A DNA stretch of 16,716 nucleotides, taken from Betaproteobacteria bacterium. Its GTDB lineage: Bacteria; Pseudomonadota; Gammaproteobacteria; Burkholderiales; Burkholderiaceae_C. Location of the stretch: assembly GCA_009927195.1 (NCBI GenBank), contig RFNL01000046.1, forward strand, positions 1-16,716, given 5' to 3'. A program made the translations under genes and the position numbers. Below, piece after piece: positions 1 to 8,230 of this stretch (position 1 is the first letter of the stretch; each line of letters begins with the position of its first letter). Below the pieces are notes generated by a model. That model did not search any database. It saw nothing but the letters and a program-made list of their open reading frames with translations, and was not told where the DNA came from.

Positions 1-478
1 GAGCGGTGCGCAGCCACAAAGGGCACATGCGCGCTGGCCGACACGGCCGCGTGGGGCTGGTTGCGCCAAGTGTCGGTGTCTTGCGGAGGATGGGCATTGC
101 GCATGATCAGGCGGCTCCAAAAGGGGCGAGGTCAGCCGCGCTGTACTGAGGGTTTTTATACAAGCCCAAATTGAGCGCCATATTGGCCAAGCCGCCCACC
201 ACCAAGGTGTATCCATCTGGGGCCGAGGCCGCCACATACTGGGTGCCGACCAAAGTGCCTGCGCCGGTGCGGTTTTCCACCACGATGGACTGGCCCAACT
301 CCTGGCCCAATCGCTCGGCCACCAGGCGGCCGATCACGTCATACCCACCACCGGGCGCGGTGGGCACAATGATGCGAATGGGCTTGCTGGGGTAAGCGGT
401 CTGCGCCAATGAGGTTGCGGGCCAAGTGGCCACCGCGCAGCAGGCGGCCAAAATACAGCGGCGTTTCATTGGGCTCAT
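1..478 (-). pseudogene. tctC: Disrupted Bug/TctC-family solute-binding protein (runs off window edge)
   Basis: This is the N-terminal third of a periplasmic binding protein of the tripartite tricarboxylate (TctC/Bug) family, which captures carboxylates. After a signal peptide (KRR, then a hydrophobic stretch ending SLAQ) come the family marks YPSKPIRIIVP, APGGGYD, VVENRTGAGTLVGT and APDGYTL. The frame stops at TGA 107-109 after about 123 residues, whereas the family is usually about 325. In another minus-strand frame the likely continuation (AAVSASAHVPFVAAHR) resumes at about position 50 and runs out of the window. That implies an extra segment of about 65 bp (roughly 45-109) that shifts the frame. 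The ATG at 478 lies 2 bp after the stop of the upstream gene, so translation is probably coupled; ATG 469 is an alternative. It resembles the intact copy at 10313-11290 more than the one at 11728-12708. The family call is firm. The broken state is an inference and could be a sequence error. Confidence 0.75.
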
Positions 479-480
479 GG

Positions 481-1500
481 TCAAGGCAGGGTGTGCCGCA
501 AGGCGCGCTCAAAGTACGTCAGGTCTAAGAATTTGTCAGGCGAAGGGGCTTGACCGCCCCATTGGCCTTCGATATCGGCGCGCAAGGCCAGCACATTCTT
601 AAAGCCTTGCAAATCGAGTGCACAGTCTTTGGACAAGCCGCTGCCTGGCAACATCAGTTCACGGTAAGTCAACTCGGTGAGCCGATCGTCAAGCTTGAGT
701 TCGCGCTTGAGCACGGCCAACACCTGTGGTTTTTGCAAGGGATCCTGGGCCGCACGACATCCTTCGATATAGGCCGCCATGTATCGCTCCAGGGCGGATG
801 CATTGGTTTTGGCCCAGGGGCGCATCACAAACACACCCACGGCCTGATAGGGGCCAAACAACTCAATCGTTCGGCCCAGGCTTTTGGCACCGCGATCGCG
901 CGCGATGAAGTTCCAAGGCGGGTTGAGCATGGTGGCTGCACCGGCCGGTGTGTCCAGACCTTTGGTGCGGGTCTCAGAACCACCCAAGGGGTTGAGTTGG
1001 TAATCTCGCCCATCGATCAGTCCGGCGTTCTTGAACACTTTTCGGCCAATCAGCGCATAAGCGGTATTGGGCGCATCCACCACATAGGTGCGGCCTCGGA
1101 CATCGGCTGGCTTGTTAATGTCTTGGCGCACCAATAATTCGTTCATGCCACCATCACCCCCGGCGATGATGATGACATCGTGTTTCGCCACTTCGATCAT
1201 GGCCACCGCATTGTCAACCGCCGCATGCGCAATTTCAAAACGACCTGCGGCCAAACCCGCGCGCTGCTGATCCGAGTTGGGCGTGAACTGCATCTCCAAG
1301 GTGATGCCACGGCGCTGGAAAAAACCTTTTTCCAAACCCATGTAAATGGGGATATTGCTGCCACCGCGAAACACATTCACCCGCAGGGTCACTGGATCGT
1401 TGGCCGGGGCCACCACTGGGGCTGGCGCAGCACAAGCCGCCAGCATGGCGATGGCCCCCCACAACGGCGCATGGGTCATGCGTTGCATCAAAGATTTCAT
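481..1500 (-). CDS. NMT1/SsuA-like ABC substrate-binding lipoprotein
   Basis: This predicted lipoprotein of 339 residues belongs to the NMT1/THI5-like (SsuA/TauA-type) substrate-binding fold, whose members deliver sulfonates, pyrimidine precursors, aromatic acids and similar small molecules to ABC importers. The N-terminus has a hydrophobic stretch and a lipobox (LAAC, Cys23), so the mature protein should be lipid-anchored. Typical fold marks follow: IPIYMGLEKGFFQRRGI, then GLAAGRFEIAHAAVDNAVAM, and a late YMAAYIEGCR helix. The ATG at 1500 is chosen because AGGAGA sits just upstream and the signal sequence begins there; the frame stays open to 1626, but that extension overlaps the previous gene. 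It follows the ACMSD-like gene by 16 bp. No matching permease or ATPase is present, so it is an orphan here or uses a transporter elsewhere. The substrate is unknown. Confidence 0.85.
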   Translation of the reverse strand: MKSLMQRMTHAPLWGAIAMLAACAAPAPVVAPANDPVTLRVNVFRGGSNIPIYMGLEKGFFQRRGITLEMQFTPNSDQQRAGLAAGRFEIAHAAVDNAVAMIEVAKHDVIIIAGGDGGMNELLVRQDINKPADVRGRTYVVDAPNTAYALIGRKVFKNAGLIDGRDYQLNPLGGSETRTKGLDTPAGAATMLNPPWNFIARDRGAKSLGRTIELFGPYQAVGVFVMRPWAKTNASALERYMAAYIEGCRAAQDPLQKPQVLAVLKRELKLDDRLTELTYRELMLPGSGLSKDCALDLQGFKNVLALRADIEGQWGGQAPSPDKFLDLTYFERALRHTLP

Positions 1501-1516
1501 GGGTGCTCTCCTGAGG

Positions 1517-2626
1517 TCAAGGGCGCGCCAACAAACGGTTGGCATTGCCTTGTTGGATCTGCGCCAGCACTTGGGCATCCAAACCCAACTGGCTGAGGGC
1601 TGACGCTTGGGTGTCCATCGCGACATAGGGGTAATCGCTCCCGTACACCACCTGGGTAGAGGGAATGAGTTTCAGCAGCGCCGCCATGGGGGCTGGATGG
1701 GTGGCATTGGCGGTGTCGTAATACAGGCGTTTGAGCTCGGCCTCAATGCCATTGGGGGCGAACATGGCGGCATTTTTGGCATTGCCATGGAAGAAATTGA
1801 CGCGGCCCGCCAACATGGGAATCGTTCCCCCCGCGTGGGAGAAGAGCCATTTGATGTCACGGAATTTGGCCAAGGTCCCAGTCAACAGCAGGTTGACCAC
1901 GGCACGGGTGGTGTCGTGAGGGACTTCAATCACCGCCGGAAAAGTACCCGTGTTCAAGCGGCCACAGCAACTCGCGGCCAAGGGGTGAAAATAAACCACG
2001 GCTTTGCGCCGGTTGAGTTCTTCAAAAATGGGGGCAAAGTCAGGATGTCCGGGCCATTTGTCGCCGTAATTGGTTTGAATGCCTACGCCATCGGCCTTGA
2101 GCACATCGAACGCATATTCGATTTCTTTGAGCGTGCTGGGCACATCCAACATGTTGAGGGCCGCAAACAGGCCAAAGCGCCCTTTGAAGTCGCGCACCAT
2201 CTCGGCCCCATACTCATTGACCGAGCGCACCATTTCAATCACCTTGGGCAAAGGCAGGTCGAACCACACCCCGGGGGTGGAAGCCATCGACAAAATCGCT
2301 TTGCGCACCCCGGCCTTGTCCATGTCAGCCACCGCGCCCTCACGGGTCCAGCGCTCTTGCTGCGGGAAATGAGGAATCTTGCGCTGGTCTTCCCAATCGA
2401 ACCATGCCTTTTGATAGGCCGGTGGGTAAAAGTGGTGGTGGGTATCGGTCAAGCCAGCGCCGCTTTGGGCCGACACCGAAGCCCCCCCCAATCCCAAAGC
2501 ACCGAGTACACCCATGCCGCCCATGCCTTTGAGCCATTGCCTGCGCTGCGGCAGCGCCGGGGCGTTACACCCCAGACAGGTCATGGTGTTGTGGGTGCAA
2601 GAACCGGATAAGAGCGATGTGAACAT
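1517..2626 (-). CDS. Tat-exported amidohydrolase, ACMSD / 2-pyrone-4,6-dicarboxylate hydrolase family
   Basis: This 369-residue amidohydrolase_2 TIM-barrel enzyme is related to aminocarboxymuconate-semialdehyde decarboxylase and 2-pyrone-4,6-dicarboxylate hydrolase, which work after aromatic ring cleavage. Metal-site motifs are visible in order: TDTHHHF (His63, His65), VYFHP (His214), LFSHAGG (His264) and YGSDYPY (Asp331). Unlike the usual cytosolic relatives it has a long N-terminal extension with RRQWLKG (28-34), a glycine-rich hydrophobic stretch and an SAQ cleavage-like end near residue 54, which looks like a Tat signal and implies a periplasmic enzyme. Three cysteines (10, 17, 20) precede the twin arginine. 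The ATG at 2626 is supported by AGGAG upstream; the internal ATG at 2584 lacks such a site. It lies 31 bp after the dioxygenase-like gene. Family assignment is firm, but whether it hydrolyses or decarboxylates, and on what, is open. Confidence 0.85.
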   Translation of the reverse strand: MFTSLLSGSCTHNTMTCLGCNAPALPQRRQWLKGMGGMGVLGALGLGGASVSAQSGAGLTDTHHHFYPPAYQKAWFDWEDQRKIPHFPQQERWTREGAVADMDKAGVRKAILSMASTPGVWFDLPLPKVIEMVRSVNEYGAEMVRDFKGRFGLFAALNMLDVPSTLKEIEYAFDVLKADGVGIQTNYGDKWPGHPDFAPIFEELNRRKAVVYFHPLAASCCGRLNTGTFPAVIEVPHDTTRAVVNLLLTGTLAKFRDIKWLFSHAGGTIPMLAGRVNFFHGNAKNAAMFAPNGIEAELKRLYYDTANATHPAPMAALLKLIPSTQVVYGSDYPYVAMDTQASALSQLGLDAQVLAQIQQGNANRLLARP

Positions 2627-2657
2627 GGGCGTCTCCTGGTGTGTTGAATGGAATGGC

Positions 2658-3605
2658 TCAGGGCGAAGCGTGGGTGATAAAAGCCTCGGGCACCGCCTCA
2701 CCCCATTGAGAGTTCAGCCCCTCTTCGGCCGGCAGGTAATTGGTGGGCGCATGGACGTTGAGGACATCGCTGTCACTCCAATGCTCGTGCACACGACCCC
2801 AGGGGTCTTGCCAATAGTCATAGACCTGACTGCCCAGCACATGGCGGCCGATACCCCAAACATGCTTGTATTGGTTGCCCTTTCGCAGGTGCTGATGCCC
2901 CATCATGATGTCGTCAATGTCTTGGGCCTCAAACGACAAATGGTTCAAGCCCGAATGGGGGCCATCAATGCACAAAAAAGTGTGGTGGTCCACATAGGTC
3001 TCACCACGGTCCACACGATTGAAGGAGGCAATCACATTGTCTTTGTCACCGGCATACACCTCATCAGAGCAAATCAAGCCAAACATTTCGCGGTACCACT
3101 TGATTTTTTCTTTGGCATTGGGGGTCATGATGACGGCATGGGCGGCGCGTTTGACCTGTGAGGGGCCGGGTGGCAAGCGCATCAACTCACCGGCGCGGCG
3201 CAATTTGTTGTCGCCGGTGTTGACAATGGCCTTGCGCACGGGCAATGGGTCCACTTGTTGCATTCCACACATGACCTCCATTTGGTAGCCATGCGGATCG
3301 CTGATGCGCACACGCTTGCCGCCACCGGGCTCGTCCATGTTTTCGATGCCACTGGCCCCAGGGGCTTTGGCAAACTGCTTGAGTTGATCTTCGTTGTCCA
3401 CAAAAAAACACAAGCCGACAAACTTTGGCGGACCCAGGTGGGTCACATGGATGTGGTGATTGGGGTCGGTGCCGCGCATGTACAGCGCATCTTTGGTGCG
3501 CTCAGCTCGGTGCATGCCAAATTTGGTCAAAAACTCTTCCGCCTCGTCCAAACTGGGCGACTGCAATCGGCCAAATGCCAGATCGGTAACTTTTACATAG
3601 GGCAT
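2658..3605 (-). CDS. VOC-family extradiol ring-cleavage dioxygenase-like protein
   Basis: This 315-residue protein has the two-repeat layout of type I extradiol dioxygenases (catechol 2,3-dioxygenase group): an N-terminal VOC repeat at about 5-115 and a catalytic C-terminal repeat at about 150-280. Candidate iron ligands are His156 (RAAHAVI), His222 (GLNHLSFE) and Glu274 (GRVHEHW). His255 and the DPWG segment at 267-270 come close to the PROSITE extradiol signature, with one mismatch. Such enzymes open catecholic rings next to a hydroxyl using Fe(II) and O2 in the cytoplasm. The ATG at 3605 has a strong GGAGG upstream. It sits 17 bp after livF and directly before an ACMSD-type amidohydrolase, a pairing that fits a meta-cleavage route. 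Ligand retention argues for an active enzyme rather than a binding or resistance protein. The substrate is unknown. Confidence 0.85.
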   Translation of the reverse strand: MPYVKVTDLAFGRLQSPSLDEAEEFLTKFGMHRAERTKDALYMRGTDPNHHIHVTHLGPPKFVGLCFFVDNEDQLKQFAKAPGASGIENMDEPGGGKRVRISDPHGYQMEVMCGMQQVDPLPVRKAIVNTGDNKLRRAGELMRLPPGPSQVKRAAHAVIMTPNAKEKIKWYREMFGLICSDEVYAGDKDNVIASFNRVDRGETYVDHHTFLCIDGPHSGLNHLSFEAQDIDDIMMGHQHLRKGNQYKHVWGIGRHVLGSQVYDYWQDPWGRVHEHWSDSDVLNVHAPTNYLPAEEGLNSQWGEAVPEAFITHASP

Positions 3606-3622
3606 GGTGCATCCTCCAAAGG

Positions 3623-4351
3623 TTAAACCACCTCGCCCAAGTAGGCTTGGCGGATATGGGGTTGGGTCATCAATTCTTTGGGTTCGCCCGTTGACACGAT
3701 ACGCCCCCCTTCGATCACATAAGCACGCTGGGCCACTTCCAACGCCAAAGCGGCATTTTGTTCGATCAGCAGGATGGAGACACCACTGGCATGGATTTGG
3801 CCAATCGCGTCAAACACCTGCTGAACCACAGAGGGTGCCAGACCCAGCGATGGTTCGTCAATCAGCAACAGCTTGGGATGGGCCATCAATGCGCGGCCAA
3901 AGGCCACCATTTGTTGCTGGCCACCGGACAAGGTGCCGGCGGCTTGCCATCGGCGCTCTTTGAGGATGGGGAACAGGTCATAGACCCGGGCCAAGGTTTG
4001 CCCACGCAAGGGCCGTGCGTAGGGCCGGTAGGCCCCCATGTCAAGGTTTTCTTCCACAGTCATGGCGCCAAACAACAAGCGACCTTCGGGGACGATGGAC
4101 ACGTCAAGATTGCACATTTGGGTGGCATTGAGCGCGGTCACATCCTGGCCGCGCCACACCAAGCGACCTGATCGAACCGGCAGCAAGCGCATGGCGGTGT
4201 TGATCAAAGTGGTTTTACCCGCCCCATTGGGACCGACAATGGAAACCAACTCGCCTTCACGGATGTGAAAGTCAATGTCCCACAGGGCGGGTGCATCGCC
4301 ATACGAGACATTCACACCATGGGCGCTGAACAAGGCTTGCGGTTTATCCAT
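3623..4351 (-). CDS. livF: Liv-type ABC transporter ATP-binding protein (LivF)
   Basis: This 242-residue cytoplasmic ATPase subunit belongs to a branched-chain-amino-acid-type (HAAT) ABC importer. It has Walker A GPNGAGKTT (40-48), signature LSGGQQQ (141-147), Walker B LLLIDEPS (161-168), and LLIEQN at the H-loop with Gln198, the residue normal for LivF. The length is typical. The ATG at 4351 gives the standard N-terminus and overlaps the 3' end of the LivM-LivG gene by 8 bp, which points to translational coupling; the frame stays open to 4381 but that extension adds nothing LivF-like. It pairs with the fused LivG domain as the second nucleotide-binding subunit. Given the enzyme neighbours, the cargo is more likely an aromatic or amide compound than leucine, but this is inference. 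Confidence 0.95.
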   Translation of the reverse strand: MDKPQALFSAHGVNVSYGDAPALWDIDFHIREGELVSIVGPNGAGKTTLINTAMRLLPVRSGRLVWRGQDVTALNATQMCNLDVSIVPEGRLLFGAMTVEENLDMGAYRPYARPLRGQTLARVYDLFPILKERRWQAAGTLSGGQQQMVAFGRALMAHPKLLLIDEPSLGLAPSVVQQVFDAIGQIHASGVSILLIEQNAALALEVAQRAYVIEGGRIVSTGEPKELMTQPHIRQAYLGEVV

Positions 4352-6074
4352 GGGGCGTCCCCAAATAAGCGCTGACCACAACCGGGTCGTTCATCACCTC
4401 GCGCGGCAAACCGCTGGCGATGACCTGCCCATGGTTGAGCACAATCAATCGGTCGCACAGTTCGAGCACAGCACGCATATTGTGTTCAATGAAGATGATG
4501 GTCGAGCCACGCTGACGGATCTCCCGCACCAGCGTCACAGCGTTATTGATTTCAGAAGGGGTCAAACCCGCCAGCACTTCATCCAACAACACCAAGCGAG
4601 GCGTGGAAGCCAGTGCCCGCGAAAGCTCCAAGAATTTGCGTTGGTGCAAATTGAGTTCCGTGGGAAGCGACCGCGCCCGATCGGCCAAGCCCACAAACTC
4701 CAACCAGTACATGGCTTGGGCTGCGGCATCGGCGCGTGACAGCTGATGACCGCCAAACATGCCCGCCAACGTGGTGTTCTCCAACACCGTCAGGTTGGCG
4801 AAGGGTCGCGGTATTTGATAGGTGCGTGCAATGCCGGCATGGGCTGCGCGGTAGGACGGCAAAGGCACCAAGTCTTCACCTTGAAACAAGATGCGCCCCA
4901 CCTCGGGCTTGTACAGGCCACTGATGACATTGACCAGGGTGGACTTGCCCGAGCCGTTGGGCCCGACCAGACCCAAAATTTCACCCCGCCGTGCGATCAA
5001 ACTCACCTTTTGCAAGGCCTTGACGCCGCTGAACGATTTGGACACGTTATCGATGGTGAGCAATACATCGCCCGCCTGACCCTGAACAGCAATCATGTCG
5101 GGGGCCACTGGGGTGGGCAGTGGGGGTAACGCCCGTTTGCCCTTTAGGCGCTTGATGATTTGACCCAAGATGCCATCGGGCATGAACAAAATCACCACGA
5201 TCAAAATCAAACCGATTGCCGCGCGACCCACCACTGCATAGTCGCCGGCGGTGAAGGCATAGAGCAAAGCCGTGATCACCGTGGCGCCCACGGCCGGACC
5301 CAACCAATGCCGCGAACCGCCCAGCACACTCATCAACACCACATTGAGCGGCACCACAATGTTGAAGACTTCACTGGCCGTGACATACGACACAAATAAG
5401 GCATGTATGCCACCGGCCACTCCGGCAAAAGCGCAGGATATGGCCAGGGCTTGCAATTTGAATCGGTAAGTGGGCACGCCTTGCACCTCGGCCACGTCTT
5501 CGTCATCGTGAATGGCAAACAAACCCGAACCCAAGCGGGCGTTGTAAATCGCATGAGCCACCCACAACACCAACAACACCAAGGCCAAAGCCAACAGGTA
5601 AAAAGTGGCGGATGGCGACGGGCCAATGGCCGGAATCGGCACCGCCGACAAATAAACGCCTGGGCCGCCATCAATCGGGGTGTTGAGGATGATGGTGGCA
5701 ATGACAAAAGTCACGGCCAGGGTGAGCAGGCCAAACAACTCCCCGCGCAAACGGCGCAGGCGAAAGACCACCGCCCCCAAGCCCACCCCAAACAATGCGG
5801 GTACCAGTGCAGCAAAGGGCAGCGTGTCAATGAAGGGCCATTCAAATTTACCGGCCAACACCGCCGTGGTGTACATGCCCAAGCCAAAAAATGCACCATG
5901 GCCAAAAGAGAAATAGCCCGAATAGCCCGACAAAATGTTCCAGGATGTGGCCAATACCACCCAATGGAAAACCAAGTATAAAAACGATTCGTAAAACGCC
6001 GGCAGTTTAAGCATGGGCAATGCCGCCAGGGCCAAACCGACCAGCACAAACATGGTCAAGACCCGTTTGTTCAC
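4344..6074 (-). CDS. livMG: Fused Liv-type permease and ATP-binding protein (LivM-LivG)
   Basis: This single protein of 576 residues joins a LivM inner-membrane permease (about 1-310, multiple hydrophobic helices, with the LivM mark SFGHGAFFGLGMY at 56-68 and SVLGGSRHWLGP) to a LivG ATPase (about 338-576) through a short charged, proline-rich linker. The ATPase has Walker A GPNGSGKST (371-379), Walker B LVLLDE (494-499) and switch His531 (IEHNM). The usual LSGGQ signature is replaced by LNLHQ (474-478), a divergence seen in principle in some LivG subfamilies. The GTG at 6074, preceded by GGAAAG, is chosen because it lies 1 bp after the livH stop; ATG 6053 is an alternative. With LivH, LivF and the binding protein at 6948-8162 it forms a complete importer. 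Confidence 0.93.
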   Translation of the reverse strand: MNKRVLTMFVLVGLALAALPMLKLPAFYESFLYLVFHWVVLATSWNILSGYSGYFSFGHGAFFGLGMYTTAVLAGKFEWPFIDTLPFAALVPALFGVGLGAVVFRLRRLRGELFGLLTLAVTFVIATIILNTPIDGGPGVYLSAVPIPAIGPSPSATFYLLALALVLLVLWVAHAIYNARLGSGLFAIHDDEDVAEVQGVPTYRFKLQALAISCAFAGVAGGIHALFVSYVTASEVFNIVVPLNVVLMSVLGGSRHWLGPAVGATVITALLYAFTAGDYAVVGRAAIGLILIVVILFMPDGILGQIIKRLKGKRALPPLPTPVAPDMIAVQGQAGDVLLTIDNVSKSFSGVKALQKVSLIARRGEILGLVGPNGSGKSTLVNVISGLYKPEVGRILFQGEDLVPLPSYRAAHAGIARTYQIPRPFANLTVLENTTLAGMFGGHQLSRADAAAQAMYWLEFVGLADRARSLPTELNLHQRKFLELSRALASTPRLVLLDEVLAGLTPSEINNAVTLVREIRQRGSTIIFIEHNMRAVLELCDRLIVLNHGQVIASGLPREVMNDPVVVSAYLGTPHG

Positions 6075-6075
6075 T

Positions 6076-6933
6076 TCAAATCTTTCCAGGGCGCAACAGC
6101 AGCACCGCAATCAACAAAGAAAATGAGACCAAGGGAGCCCAAGCCGGCGCAGTGACCGCCATGGTGGCTGCTTCCGACATGCCAATCACGATGCCAGCGA
6201 TCAAGGGCCCCACCGGGTTGCCCAAGCCGCCAATCATCACTGCCGAAAACACCACGCCGATCCAGGCGTAAATTTGCGAAGGGGCCAGGGTAAAACTCAG
6301 GGCCAAGCAAGCCCCTGCCACGCCCGCAAAGGCCGAGGCCGCGCCCGACAAGAGCAGCGCCAGCATGGGTTCATTGACACCAAAAGCGGCCGCCATTCTG
6401 GGGTTTTCCGACATGGCCCGCATGGCCTTGCCAATCGGCGTGTAACGCAACACCGCCCAGGTGGCCAAGGCCAAACCCACCGAAATGAGCAAGGTCAGCA
6501 ACTCGGGCAAAGGGATGTACATGACACCGATCTTGAACTTGATGTCGGCGTAATGCGATTCGAGCTTGCGGTAATCAGCCGTCCACAGCCATTGGATGAA
6601 ACTCTCAATGATGACCGTCAAACCAAAGGTCACCAGCAACGAGTTGAATGGAGTGACTTTGAACTTGGCAAACACCCAGTGCATGACCATGCCAAAGACA
6701 AAAAACCCTGGCGCCACGATGACCAGGGTGATCAACGGGTCGAAACCAAAACTGCTCGACAGTTGATACGTCAGGTAGGCCCCCAAAAAAGACAACGCAA
6801 AGTGGGCCAAATTGATTTGTCGCAGCATGCCCCACGACAAACTCAGACCCAGTCCAAGCAAACCATAGAGGCCACCGATAAAAAGCCCGGACAGCAAGGA
6901 CTGCCCGAGCAATTCAAGGCTTGGGATTTGCAT
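6076..6933 (-). CDS. livH: Liv-type ABC transporter permease (LivH)
   Basis: This 285-residue integral membrane protein with about eight hydrophobic helices is a LivH-type permease, half of the translocation pore with the LivM domain. Recognisable marks are GLYGLLGLGLSLSWGM near the start, QINLAHFAL, AMRAMSENPRMAAAFGVN (the cytoplasmic loop that contacts the ATPase) and the late GGLGNPVGPLIAG. The length is normal. The ATG at 6933 lies 14 bp after the stop of the binding-protein gene. No clear Shine-Dalgarno is visible, which suggests translation depends on ribosomes arriving from upstream. Its stop is 1 bp before the GTG start of livMG. Family is firm, cargo unknown. Confidence 0.95.
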   Translation of the reverse strand: MQIPSLELLGQSLLSGLFIGGLYGLLGLGLSLSWGMLRQINLAHFALSFLGAYLTYQLSSSFGFDPLITLVIVAPGFFVFGMVMHWVFAKFKVTPFNSLLVTFGLTVIIESFIQWLWTADYRKLESHYADIKFKIGVMYIPLPELLTLLISVGLALATWAVLRYTPIGKAMRAMSENPRMAAAFGVNEPMLALLLSGAASAFAGVAGACLALSFTLAPSQIYAWIGVVFSAVMIGGLGNPVGPLIAGIVIGMSEAATMAVTAPAWAPLVSFSLLIAVLLLRPGKI

Positions 6934-6947
6934 TCAGCGTGAGGGGA

Positions 6948-8162
6948 TCAGGGCAGCAAATGCTTCACACCAGGTTTGGCAGAAGCGCGGGGCCAAATCA
7001 CAACCCATTCACCGTTTTGCACCTGCTTGACCTTGGACAAATCTTCGCCATAGTTGTTGACACCGTCAAAACGCATGGGGCCTTGAATGGTGTTGACCGT
7101 GTTCTTTTTGAGCCATGCGGCCAGGGCCTTGTCGTCCAAACTTTTGGCACCATTGACCGCCGCTTCCAATACTTGCCAAGCGGCAAACGAAGCAGCGGCC
7201 TGGGTGTCAACCTGGGTGTCAGGCAATCCGGCTTTGGCGGCACGCTCATTGAAGATCTTGGCAAATTCGGTGGCCCCAAAGTTGCTCATCAAAGGTGCAT
7301 GTTGCTCAAAAATGGTCATGGCCAAAGCACTCTTGGCATCGGGCGATTTCAGCATCGGGCCCGGAGAGGGCAAAAAGTGAAACATTTGCGGCGCTGGATA
7401 GTCGATCTTCTTCATAGCATCGAGCAGCAGCATGCCTTCCAAGGCAATCACACCCCCCCATATGAAGTCAGGCTTGGCCTCTTTCAATCGGCTGGCGATG
7501 GCACCAAAGTCACGATTGCCAAAATCCCACTCGAGGTACAAGACCTCGGTCAAACCACGCTTTTTGGCCACCTCGCGCGCACCCACCGACATGAAGTGCA
7601 CCGACGGGAACTTGGAGGTCACTATGGCAATGGTTTTGGGTGGCTTGGGGCCTGCGGCCAAGGCATCAAACACCAAATTGGGGCCAGTGACCTCAGGTGA
7701 CGGGCCAGTGGCCCAGGTCGGAAACTGCATGTCGTACTTGGCCAGGCTGGGGATTCCGAAAGTGTGGTGCACCAACAGTTTGTTGTAACGCTGGGCCACA
7801 CCCATGGCCGACAAGATATTGGCGGTGGCGTAGGGGCCAATCAGCAAGTCGGCCTTATCGACCGTGACAATTTGTTCGTAGAGGGTGCGTGCCAGATCGG
7901 GCTTGGACTGGTCATCCTTGAGCACCCACTCCACAGGACGGCCCAACAAGCCGTTTTTCTTGTTCAATTCTTCAATGTAAATTTCACCCACGAGTTTGTG
8001 GATCAAGGCCGTGGCCGACAAGGGACCGGTCAGGGCCAAGGTGCCGCCCACTTTGATGGGGGTGCCAGATGGCGCTGCCAAGGCGGAGGCGCTCAGGCCC
8101 AAAGCGGACAAGGCGGACAAAGCCAAAACACTGCGGCGAGAAAAAGATGAAAAATTGATCAT
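6948..8162 (-). CDS. Liv-type periplasmic substrate-binding protein (Peripla_BP_6)
   Basis: This 404-residue periplasmic binding protein of the LivK/AmiC type is the receptor of the ABC importer encoded just downstream. The N-terminus carries SRRSVLAL followed by a hydrophobic alanine-rich stretch ending near residue 29, compatible with a Tat or Sec signal. The mature start IKVGGTLALTGPLSA and the following VGEIYIEELNKKNGLLGRPVEWVLKDDQSKP are classic for the family. The ATG at 8162 is supported by GGAG about 9 bp upstream; ATG codons at about 8192 lack one. That GGAG lies within a perfect inverted repeat (8171-8188), so translation could be controlled by RNA folding. The gene follows the amidohydrolase at 8231-9592 by 68 bp and precedes livH by 14 bp, so substrate uptake and hydrolysis are likely linked. 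Confidence 0.93.
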   Translation of the reverse strand: MINFSSFSRRSVLALSALSALGLSASALAAPSGTPIKVGGTLALTGPLSATALIHKLVGEIYIEELNKKNGLLGRPVEWVLKDDQSKPDLARTLYEQIVTVDKADLLIGPYATANILSAMGVAQRYNKLLVHHTFGIPSLAKYDMQFPTWATGPSPEVTGPNLVFDALAAGPKPPKTIAIVTSKFPSVHFMSVGAREVAKKRGLTEVLYLEWDFGNRDFGAIASRLKEAKPDFIWGGVIALEGMLLLDAMKKIDYPAPQMFHFLPSPGPMLKSPDAKSALAMTIFEQHAPLMSNFGATEFAKIFNERAAKAGLPDTQVDTQAAASFAAWQVLEAAVNGAKSLDDKALAAWLKKNTVNTIQGPMRFDGVNNYGEDLSKVKQVQNGEWVVIWPRASAKPGVKHLLP

Positions 8163-8170
8163 GAATGGAA

Positions 8171-8188
8171 CTCCAGAGCTTTCTGGAG
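8171..8188 (-). promoter_or_regulatory. Hairpin covering the ribosome binding site of the Liv-type binding protein
   Basis: A perfect inverted repeat, CTCCAGA / TCTGGAG with a 4-base loop, lies 8 bp upstream of the ATG at 8162. On the mRNA the 3' arm contains the GGAG Shine-Dalgarno, so folding would hide it. The repeat is directly seen. A role in translational control or in mRNA processing between the hydrolase and the transporter genes is inferred. Confidence 0.45.
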
Positions 8189-8230
8189 ACATCATATTCA
8201 GAAAAAGTAGCGAAACAATCAGCGTAAACC

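Noticed and set aside
1..104. A new gene starting at ATG 104 on the minus strand, preceded by GGAG, running off the window
   Set aside because: Its later codons fit the continuation of TctC better than an independent protein, so it is read as the out-of-frame remainder of the broken tctC.
1607..2611. Long open frame on the plus strand (about 330 codons) opposite the ACMSD-like gene
   Set aside because: It mirrors the real minus-strand gene, has no recognisable motif and lacks a ribosome binding site.
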